From: Candidatus Latescibacterota bacterium
GTDB taxonomy: Bacteria > Blakebacterota > Blakebacteria > Blakebacterales > Blakebacteraceae
Direction: 5' to 3'
Assembly (NCBI GenBank): GCA_023135015.1
Contig: JAGLTZ010000259.1
Location: forward strand, 1-5,168
Length of the DNA: 5,168 bases
Below are positions 1 through 5,168 of this stretch, one piece after another. Made by a program: the position numbers and the translations under genes. Numbering within the stretch: position 1 is the stretch's first letter; each line of letters starts with the position of its first letter. A model generated the notes under the pieces. The model was not told the origin of the DNA. It saw only the letters and a list, made by a program, of their open reading frames with translations, and made no database searches.

Positions 1-1935
1 TATGAACGACTGGTCTTTTTCTGTGTCCCAGTCGACCTCAATCATCCGGTCCTCCTCTTCCAGGATCCGGAGCACGTTCGGGCAGTCTGAACGGTGCACT
101 ATCACCCCACGTCCACGTGTGACGTAGCCCACAATCCTGTCTCCCGGGATCGGCTGGCAGCAGCGCGCAAAGTTGATCATCATGCTCCCCTCACCCTGTA
201 CCGAGACCCCTTTGACGGTACTCCTGGCCTTCTCAACCAACCTCTGAATGAATCCTTCCTGTGGAACTCCCTCCTCTTCGGCCTTCGGCGGCAGGAGCTT
301 CTCGATCACCCGGGCCGCACGGTGAGTACCGCTGCCAAGCGCCGCATACAACTCATCCAGCGACTCGAATCCAAAGGATTGTGCAATGTCGGTAAGCTGC
401 TCCTTCGAGGGCTGCTTCAGCCTGGCCTTTTTCATCTCCCGCGCCAGGAGCTCCCGCCCGAGGCGTGCCGACTGTTCCGACAGCTGCTCCCGCAGATAGC
501 GATTGATCCGGCTTCGAGCCTTGCCCGTCTTGACCAAACGCAACCATGACTGGTTCGGGTACTGGTTGGGGTTGGTGAGGATCTCAACAGTGTTTCCACT
601 CTTGAGCTTCTCACTCAAGGGTACTATCCGGCCGTTGACCTTGGCTCCCTGGCAGTGCATGCCGACATCGGAATGCACTGCGAAGGCAAAGTCGAGAGGG
701 GACGCATCGGCAGGAAGTCTGATGACGTCTCCGTCGGGCGTGAAGACATATACTTCGTTTTCGAAGAGCTCGAGCTTGAGATGCTCCATGAACTCCTGGG
801 CGTCAGAATCACCGGTCTGGAGATCGATCACCTCGCGGACCCACCTGACCTGCTCGTCCCAGGGGCTCTGTTTGCCATCCGCCCCACCCTGCTTGTACTT
901 CCAGTGTGCCGCAATCCCCTCCTCGGCAAAACGGTGCATTTCCCGCGTGCGAATCTGTATTTCCACCGGCTCACCGTTAGGACCTATGACGGTGGTGTGG
1001 ATCGACTGATACATGTTGGTTTTGGGATTGGCGATAAAGTCCTTAAACCGAGTGCTAATCGGCACGAACAGGCTGTGCACGATCCCCATCGCGTGGTAGC
1101 AGTGTGATTTTCCAGATGTGATTATCCGCAGCGCCATGATGTCGTATATGTCCTCCAGCCCGACCCCCCGCTTCTGCATCTTGCTGTAGATGCTGTAGTA
1201 CGACTTCAATCGCCATGCTATCTCAGCCCTGATCCCCGCCTCCTTAAGTTCACGCTGGATCGGCTTGCGCACGCTACCCAGCGCTTTCATCCGCTTCCGC
1301 TTGTCCGACTCGAGCGTCTCCTCGAGCAGTTCGAACTCGTCCGGGTGAAGTACCGACAGGGCCAGGTCTTCAAGCTCTGTTTTGATGCGGTTGATCCCGA
1401 ACCGGTGGGCCAGAGGAATGTAGATATCCAGGGTCTCCTGGGATATCCGACTGGCATGCTTGCGATTCAGGTGATGAACGGTGCGCATATTATGCAGCCG
1501 GTCGGCAAGCTTGATCAAAATCACCCGAAGATCCTGCGCCATGGAAAGGAGCATCTTGCGGAAGTTCTCGGCTTGGGCTTCCTCTCTCGACTGGAATTTC
1601 AGGCCTCCGATCTTCGTCACACCTTCGACCAGGAAAGCCACCTGTGCGCCGAACTCCTCGGTGAGTTGTTCCTTGGTGACCTGCGTGTCCTCGATAATGT
1701 CGTGCAGGAGGCCGGCGGCTACTGTCGTGGTATCCAGGTGAAGGGAAGCCAGCTCGAGTGCGACCGCCATGGGATGGGTCAGATAGACCTCACCCGAGCG
1801 TCGCTGTTGTTCTCTGTGGGCCTGCTCGCTGAACCGGTAGGCGTGGGAAAGATAGTCGAGGTCCACCCTCCGGTTCGCCTTGCGGACTTCCTCCAGCCAA
1901 TCGTTCAGGAGGGGTGATGTGGCCTCTTTAGCCAT
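1..1935 (-). CDS. rel: Bifunctional (p)ppGpp synthetase/hydrolase Rel (RelA/SpoT), C-terminus cut by window edge
   Basis: Long RSH enzyme of the stringent response: makes (p)ppGpp from ATP and GTP/GDP on starved ribosomes and degrades it. Exactly 645 codons are open from the ATG at 1935 to base 1 with no stop; full-length relatives have about 720-740, so the missing part is the C-terminal ACT (RRM) domain. Domains in order: HD hydrolase with His54 (in YLTHP), HDIIED (78-83) and Asp145 (in KLADRLHNM), all present so hydrolase-competent; synthetase with DIYDIMALR (262-270), RFKD (296-299), NMYQSIHT (307-314, guanine-stacking Tyr309) and EIQIRT (325-330); TGS domain about 393-453 with the HSDVGMHC segment; a helical linker; and the cysteine-containing zinc-finger-like segment RCCQPIPGD (591-599) through HRSDCPN (614-620). 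RFKD, rather than the EXDD of enteric RelA, marks the bifunctional Rel/SpoT class. It starts 6 nt after the icmB stop. Both catalytic halves look intact. Confidence 0.96.
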   Translation of the reverse strand, partial: MAKEATSPLLNDWLEEVRKANRRVDLDYLSHAYRFSEQAHREQQRRSGEVYLTHPMAVALELASLHLDTTTVAAGLLHDIIEDTQVTKEQLTEEFGAQVAFLVEGVTKIGGLKFQSREEAQAENFRKMLLSMAQDLRVILIKLADRLHNMRTVHHLNRKHASRISQETLDIYIPLAHRFGINRIKTELEDLALSVLHPDEFELLEETLESDKRKRMKALGSVRKPIQRELKEAGIRAEIAWRLKSYYSIYSKMQKRGVGLEDIYDIMALRIITSGKSHCYHAMGIVHSLFVPISTRFKDFIANPKTNMYQSIHTTVIGPNGEPVEIQIRTREMHRFAEEGIAAHWKYKQGGADGKQSPWDEQVRWVREVIDLQTGDSDAQEFMEHLKLELFENEVYVFTPDGDVIRLPADASPLDFAFAVHSDVGMHCQGAKVNGRIVPLSEKLKSGNTVEILTNPNQYPNQSWLRLVKTGKARSRINRYLREQLSEQSARLGRELLAREMKKARLKQPSKEQLTDIAQSFGFESLDELYAALGSGTHRAARVIEKLLPPKAEEEGVPQEGFIQRLVEKARSTVKGVSVQGEGSMMINFARCCQPIPGDRIVGYVTRGRGVIVHRSDCPNVLRILEEEDRMIEVDWDTEKDQSFI

Positions 1936-1943
1936 ACGACCTC
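1936..1943 (-). promoter_or_regulatory. rel ribosome-binding site overlapping the icmB stop
   Basis: GAGG (1943-1940) is partly made of the icmB TGA stop (1944-1942) and sits only four bases before the rel ATG, a short spacing. The site is modest on its own, so rel translation in this transcript probably relies on ribosomes ending icmB. Confidence 0.55.
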
Positions 1944-2361
1944 AATCAGTTGCTGATCCGCGCGACTTATACCACTCCTTGATGTATTCGACAATCTCGC
2001 CTGTCGGGGTGCCGGGGCCGAACATGCGCCCCGCCCCGAGCTCGGCGAGCGCTTCCATATCCTCCGCCGGGATTATCCCACCCCCTGTAAGAAGTACGTC
2101 CTTATCCATCCCACGTTCCTTCATCAGTTCAAGTACTTTGGGGAAGTGGGTCATATGGGCACCCGACAGGACGCTGAGTGCAATCACGTCCACATCCTCC
2201 TGCAGGGCGGCTTCCACCACCATCTCGGGTGTCTGGCGCAGGCCCATGTAAATTACCTCCATTCCTGCGTCTCTCAGGGATGCGGCAACCACCTTTGCTC
2301 CACGGTCATGACCGTCCAGACCCGGCTTTGCCACAAGAACTCTGATCTTCTCAGCTTGCAT
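1942..2361 (-). CDS. icmB: B12-binding small subunit of the acyl-CoA mutase
   Basis: Free-standing cobalamin-binding domain of 139 residues, a Rossmann-like fold that supplies the lower cobalt ligand to the mutase large subunit. The base-off/His-on signature is complete: DGHDRG (16-21), giving Asp16-x-His18-x-x-Gly21, with His18 the predicted cobalt ligand; then SVLSGAH (63-69) and LTGGGIIP (91-98), which line the nucleotide-tail pocket. It ends with [14 protein letters not shown], as in mutase C-terminal domains. Length matches stand-alone IcmB, HcmB and archaeal-type mutase small subunits. It follows icmA after 61 nt and has its own strong ribosome-binding site (GAGGAG, 8-nt spacing), so it can be translated independently at a ratio suited to the heteromeric enzyme. 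The domain alone does not reveal the substrate; the name icmB rests on the active site of the large subunit. It would otherwise be annotated as methylmalonyl-CoA mutase small subunit. Confidence 0.94.
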   Translation of the reverse strand: MQAEKIRVLVAKPGLDGHDRGAKVVAASLRDAGMEVIYMGLRQTPEMVVEAALQEDVDVIALSVLSGAHMTHFPKVLELMKERGMDKDVLLTGGGIIPAEDMEALAELGAGRMFGPGTPTGEIVEYIKEWYKSRGSATD

Positions 2362-2369
2362 GGCGTGTG

Positions 2370-2375
2370 CTCCTC
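2370..2375 (-). promoter_or_regulatory. Strong ribosome-binding site of icmB
   Basis: GAGGAG lies eight bases before the icmB ATG at 2361. It is a near-consensus Shine-Dalgarno with good spacing and stands outside the preceding coding region, so icmB does not depend on ribosomes finishing icmA. Confidence 0.75.
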
Positions 2376-2397
2376 GATTTCAGCAGCGCAAGCCGCA

Positions 2398-2416
2398 GCC
2401 GGAGCGTTTCTCCGAC
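2398..2416 (-). promoter_or_regulatory. Intercistronic hairpin between icmA and icmB
   Basis: On the transcribed strand GTCGGAG and CTCCGGC pair over seven base pairs (one G-U) around the five-base loop AAACG, starting 6 nt after the icmA stop. No T-run follows, so it is not an intrinsic terminator. It could protect the 3' end of an icmA message or mark a processing point. A chance stem of this length in GC-rich sequence cannot be excluded. Confidence 0.4.
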
Positions 2417-2422
2417 AGGCTC

Positions 2423-4129
2423 CTAGAATGTCACAGGCTCACGGTATGTGCCGAAAACCTCCCGCATTATATCCATCATTTCTCCGAGGGTGCAGTATGC
2501 CTTGGACCCTTCAATCAGGGCCGGCATCACATTCTCCCCTTCATGGCAGACCCTGCGGATCGCGGCCAGACATCCGGAGACTGCCTCTGAATCACGTTTC
2601 TCTTTCAGCGCTTTCAGCCTTCCAACCTGCAGCTTGTGCATCTCTTCGGTGATCTCTAGGATCGGGATATCGATCACCGCTTCCTCTTCTATGTACTTAT
2701 TCACACCTACGATTCCCCTCTCCCCACTGTCGATCTCCTGCTGGTACCGGTATGCTGCTCTGGCGATCTCCTGCTGAAAGAACGCCTTTTCTATCGCGGG
2801 TACCACCCCCCCCAGCTCCTCAATTTTATCGAAGTAGCGTTGGGCCCCCTCCTCCATCCTGTTCGTCAGATGCTCCACGAAGTAGCAGCCGGCAAGAGGG
2901 TCGATCGTGTTTGTCACGCCTGACTCTTCGGCGATGACCTGCTGGGTCCTCAGTGCGATCTTGGCCGCCTGGTCGCTGGGAAGTGCGAGCGTCTCATCCA
3001 TGCTGTTGGTGTGCAGAGATTGGGTACCCCCCAGCACGCCGGCCAACGCCTGAATGGTTACCCTCACTATGTTGTTTTCAGGCTGCTGTGCAGTCAGCGT
3101 GCACCCGGCTGTCTGTGTATGGAAACGCATGAGCATGCTGCGTGGATTTTTAGCCCCGTACTTCTCCTTCATCCGCCTGGCGAAGATGCGCCTGGCAGCA
3201 CGGTACTTGGCTATCTCTTCGAAGAAGTCGTTATGCGCGTTGAAGAAGAAGGAGAGGCGGGGAGCGAACTCATCGACGTCGAGTCCCCGTTCCAGAGCAG
3301 CCTCCACATATGCGAAGCCGTCGGCCAGGGTGAATGCCAGCTCCTGGACAGCGGTGGAACCGGCTTCGCGGATGTGGTAGCCACTGATGCTGATCGGATG
3401 CCATCTGGGCATCTGACGGGTGCAGAACTCTACTGTGTCGGTGATGAGCCTCATCGAGGGCTCGGGGGGGAAGATGAACTCCTTCTGGGCAATATACTCC
3501 TTGAGGATATCATTCTGGGTCGTTCCCGAGATTTGATCCAGCCCCACACCCTGCTTTTCGGCTACAGCACAGTAAAAGGCGAGCATAATAGCGGCGGGGC
3601 CGTTGATGGTCATACTCGTGCTGACCTCGCCGAGGTTGATCCCATCGAACAGGATCTCCATATCCTCCAGGCTGCTCACTGCAACCCCGCACCTGCCGAC
3701 TTCGCCCTGGCTGAAGGAATGATCCGAGTCGTAACCGTAGAGGGTTGGAAGATCGAAGGCAGTGGATAGACCGGTCTGACCGTGCTCCAGCAGATACTTG
3801 AACCTCTGATTGGTATCCTCGGCCGTGCCGAAACCGGCAAACATCCGCATTGTCCACAGCCGGCCCCTGTACATGTTCGAATAGACGCCCCGGGTGAAAG
3901 GATATTCACCCGGCATGCCCAGATCGCGGAGGTATTGGTAATCCTCTATATGGGCAGGAAGATAAAGCGGTTCGATCTCCTCACTGGAAGCTGTGACGAA
4001 CTGCTTCTTCCTTTCGGGCAACTGTGAAGCTTGCCGAACCCAGTCGGAGTGAGCGTGACGAATATCCTCGATATCTTTTCGACCACCATCGGTGGAGGAT
4101 TCCGTATCATCCCGACTCACCTCACTCAT
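2423..4129 (-). CDS. icmA: B12-dependent acyl-CoA mutase large subunit, isobutyryl-CoA mutase type
   Basis: Catalytic (TIM-barrel) subunit of a coenzyme B12-dependent carbon-skeleton mutase, 568 residues, close to stand-alone IcmA and HcmA. It lacks the C-terminal B12 domain of single-chain methylmalonyl-CoA mutase; that domain is the next gene. Family motifs: YPFTRG (76-81), AFDLPT (124-129), GYDSD (132-136), TQNDILKE (204-211) with the conserved Gln205, ISISGYH (246-252) with catalytic-site Tyr251 and His252, [11 protein letters not shown] (286-296), and [13 protein letters not shown] (367-379). Substrate-specificity positions: the methylmalonyl-CoA mutase Tyr89 equivalent is Phe97 (in [10 protein letters not shown]) and the Arg207 equivalent is Gln215 (in KEYIAQKEF). 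Phe/Gln is the isobutyryl-CoA mutase pair; 2-hydroxyisobutyryl-CoA mutase has Ile/Gln. Predicted reaction: isobutyryl-CoA to n-butyryl-CoA, reversible. An upstream in-frame ATG at 4267 would lie inside meaB; the ATG at 4129 overlaps the meaB stop and has a purine-rich Shine-Dalgarno, so it was chosen. The N-terminal 30 residues are acidic and low in hydrophobics. Family is certain; specificity is inferred. Confidence 0.93.
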   Translation of the reverse strand: MSEVSRDDTESSTDGGRKDIEDIRHAHSDWVRQASQLPERKKQFVTASSEEIEPLYLPAHIEDYQYLRDLGMPGEYPFTRGVYSNMYRGRLWTMRMFAGFGTAEDTNQRFKYLLEHGQTGLSTAFDLPTLYGYDSDHSFSQGEVGRCGVAVSSLEDMEILFDGINLGEVSTSMTINGPAAIMLAFYCAVAEKQGVGLDQISGTTQNDILKEYIAQKEFIFPPEPSMRLITDTVEFCTRQMPRWHPISISGYHIREAGSTAVQELAFTLADGFAYVEAALERGLDVDEFAPRLSFFFNAHNDFFEEIAKYRAARRIFARRMKEKYGAKNPRSMLMRFHTQTAGCTLTAQQPENNIVRVTIQALAGVLGGTQSLHTNSMDETLALPSDQAAKIALRTQQVIAEESGVTNTIDPLAGCYFVEHLTNRMEEGAQRYFDKIEELGGVVPAIEKAFFQQEIARAAYRYQQEIDSGERGIVGVNKYIEEEAVIDIPILEITEEMHKLQVGRLKALKEKRDSEAVSGCLAAIRRVCHEGENVMPALIEGSKAYCTLGEMMDIMREVFGTYREPVTF

Positions 4130-4143
4130 GCATCCTCTCCCTC
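4126..4143 (-). promoter_or_regulatory. meaB/icmA ATGA overlap with ribosome-binding site
   Basis: The icmA start ATG (4129-4127) and the meaB stop TGA (4128-4126) share two bases in ATGA. A purine-rich GAGGGAG (4143-4137), followed by a second AGG closer to the start, lies within the last meaB codons, seven bases before the ATG. This arrangement typically gives termination-reinitiation coupling, tying mutase synthesis to that of its chaperone. Confidence 0.75.
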
Positions 4144-5103
4144 TAGCGAAGCCGGCATGCCGCCGGCAGTCAGTATCTCTTCTGCCACTGTGAATGGATC
4201 TATCCTGCCTTCCATTACATCGTCGAGCCGGCCATCGAGCTGCTCCTGCAGACCGCTCTCTCTCCACAGGCGCCGTGTAAGGGTTTCCAGGACGATTTCC
4301 ATCACGTAGGCGGCCAGGCGCTGCCGCCTCCGCCGCTCTCCCTCGCCGCTCCGGTCAAGGAAGCTACGATGCTCCTGCACCGTCTCCACCAATTCCGTGG
4401 TTCCCTCTCCCGTATTGGCCATCGTTTTCAACACCGGAGGCACCCATTCCTTGTCTTCACGCATGGCAAGTACGCTCTCCAGCTCGATCTTGAGTCCTTC
4501 GGCTCCATCCCGATCTGCTTTATTAATGACAAAGATGTCACCGATTTCCATCAGGCCCGCCTTCATCGCCTGTATCCCGTCTCCAGACTCGGGAACAAGC
4601 ACCACCATGGTTGTATCGGCTGTCTCTGCGATATCCAGCTCGATCTGTCCGACGCCCACGGTTTCCAGCAGTACCTGATCGACACCGGTTGCGCCCAGCA
4701 GTATGACCACCTCGCGGGTGGCTCTGGCCAGTCCTCCGCGGCTGCCGCGTGTTGCCATAGATCGGATGAAAACGCCCGGGTCGGTGGACAAGTCGGGCAT
4801 TCTGATCCGGTCCCCGAGAAGGGCTCCTCCACTGAAAGGACTGGTCGGATCTACACAGACTATCCCGACCTGCTTGCCCTCCTGCCTGGCGTAGCCTGCT
4901 ATCTTGTCAACCAGTGTGCTTTTGCCGGCACCGGGCGGTCCCGTAACGCCGCAGATATAGGTATGGTTCCCTCTGGTATAGAGCCCCTGCAGAAGCTCCA
5001 CCTTGCCCGGAAGCTGATCTTCGACCATTGAGATTGCGCGTGCAACCGCGCGGCGATCTCCGTCGAGGACAGCCCCAATAAGTTCTTCCGCGTCCGTTCT
5101 CAT
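4126..5103 (-). CDS. meaB: MeaB/ArgK-family G-protein chaperone of the B12-dependent mutase
   Basis: A SIMIBI-class GTPase that loads and protects adenosylcobalamin in acyl-CoA mutases, gating cofactor delivery and removing damaged cofactor at the cost of GTP hydrolysis (family knowledge); it acts in the cytoplasm. Counting from the ATG at 5103 it has 325 residues, a normal length for the family. Visible motifs are the P-loop GPPGAGKST (55-63), DPTSPFSGG (85-93) followed by the family-typical LLGDRIRM, the switch segment ETVGVGQ (147-153) and the guanine-specificity motif NKAD (194-197). The C-terminal part is a charged helical arm, as in dimeric MeaB. A GTG at 5121 would add six residues but has no spaced Shine-Dalgarno; the ATG at 5103 has AGGGA five bases upstream, so I chose it. 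The stop overlaps the mutase start (ATGA), which fits a dedicated partner. The old name ArgK (arginine transport kinase) is misleading. The family is certain; pairing with this mutase is inferred from the overlap. Confidence 0.96.
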   Translation of the reverse strand: MRTDAEELIGAVLDGDRRAVARAISMVEDQLPGKVELLQGLYTRGNHTYICGVTGPPGAGKSTLVDKIAGYARQEGKQVGIVCVDPTSPFSGGALLGDRIRMPDLSTDPGVFIRSMATRGSRGGLARATREVVILLGATGVDQVLLETVGVGQIELDIAETADTTMVVLVPESGDGIQAMKAGLMEIGDIFVINKADRDGAEGLKIELESVLAMREDKEWVPPVLKTMANTGEGTTELVETVQEHRSFLDRSGEGERRRRQRLAAYVMEIVLETLTRRLWRESGLQEQLDGRLDDVMEGRIDPFTVAEEILTAGGMPASLEGEDA

Positions 5104-5113
5104 CTCTTTCCCT
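5104..5113 (-). promoter_or_regulatory. Ribosome-binding site that decides the meaB start
   Basis: AGGGA (5113-5109) lies five bases upstream of the ATG at 5103. The competing GTG at 5121 is preceded directly by CCGGG with no spacer, so the ATG is the better start. Confidence 0.6.
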
Positions 5114-5168
5114 ATTTCCACCCCGGTTCAGTTCCCACAGTATCGCATACTTCATGGCTAAGATAGGC
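5112..5168 (-). other. Possible 3' end of an upstream operon gene
   Basis: Reading leftward from the right edge, one frame is open for 18 codons (ends ...GTEPGWK) and stops with TAG at 5114-5112, leaving 8 nt before the meaB ATG. The TAG overlaps the AGGGA ribosome-binding site of meaB, the arrangement expected if another operon gene ends here. The fragment is too short to recognise, and another frame across the same bases is also open, so this may be only leader sequence. No convincing promoter was seen in these 57 bases. Confidence 0.25.

Noticed and set aside
94..1107. Overlapping plus-strand open frames of about 150-170 codons on the left
   Set aside because: They overlap one another and lie antisense to an unbroken, motif-rich Rel reading frame.
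1345..1917. 190-codon plus-strand open frame opposite the Rel hydrolase domain
   Set aside because: It is a mirror of conserved Rel coding sequence, with no recognisable domain.
3011..3769. 252-codon plus-strand open frame antisense to icmA
   Set aside because: It lies wholly over conserved icmA motifs, its translation resembles no family, and such antisense frames are common opposite GC-rich genes.
2423..4129. Methylmalonyl-CoA mutase as the specific function
   Set aside because: The substrate-carboxylate residues Tyr and Arg are replaced by Phe97 and Gln215, and no methylmalonyl-CoA epimerase or propionyl-CoA carboxylase gene is visible in the window.
4130..4267. 46-residue N-terminal extension of the mutase from an upstream in-frame ATG
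   Set aside because: It would lie inside the meaB coding region, is arginine-rich low-quality sequence, and is unnecessary given the well-placed start at 4129.
5140..5150. Short inverted repeat GTATGCGATAC as an operator
   Set aside because: Arms of only four bases are expected by chance.
4907..5155. 82-codon minus-strand frame beginning at 5155
   Set aside because: It runs out of frame through the meaB N-terminus and P-loop, with a composition typical of a shadow frame.
5115..5168. Promoter before meaB (GATACT as a -10 box)
   Set aside because: The -10 matches only four of six positions and no -35-like element lies at a suitable distance within the window.

Overview
The window holds one compact operon transcribed leftward (minus strand): a MeaB-type G-protein chaperone (4126-5103), the large subunit of a coenzyme B12-dependent acyl-CoA mutase (2423-4129), its separate small cobalamin-binding subunit (1942-2361), and a bifunctional Rel/SpoT-type (p)ppGpp synthetase/hydrolase (1935 down to base 1, cut by the left edge before its C-terminal ACT region). 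The genes are packed tightly: a 4-nt ATGA overlap, then gaps of 61 nt and 6 nt. No RNA genes, mobile elements, CRISPR arrays or clear promoters or terminators were seen. Coding content is essentially continuous, so there is no gene-free stretch of 300 bases.

The main result concerns the specificity of the mutase. By overall similarity it would be annotated as methylmalonyl-CoA mutase. However, the two residues that hold the carboxylate of methylmalonyl-CoA (Tyr89 and Arg207 in Propionibacterium numbering) are Phe97 and Gln215 here, with exactly the expected spacing of 118 residues. Phe/Gln is the isobutyryl-CoA mutase signature (IcmA, IcmF), so the set is best read as an isobutyryl-CoA mutase (IcmA + IcmB) with its own GTPase chaperone. 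It would interconvert isobutyryl-CoA and n-butyryl-CoA, linking valine or isobutyrate carbon to butyryl-CoA and beta-oxidation. In effect it is the fused enzyme IcmF (B12 domain, G domain, mutase domain) divided into three genes.

The organism is a bacterium with moderately high GC (mid-to-upper 50s percent by eye). Separate mutase subunits and a single RFKD-type Rel exclude an Escherichia-like enteric. Beyond that the phylum cannot be fixed from this window. The link between the mutase operon and rel is positional: the rel ribosome-binding site overlaps the icmB stop codon, which suggests that translation of the stringent-response enzyme is coupled to that of the mutase small subunit.
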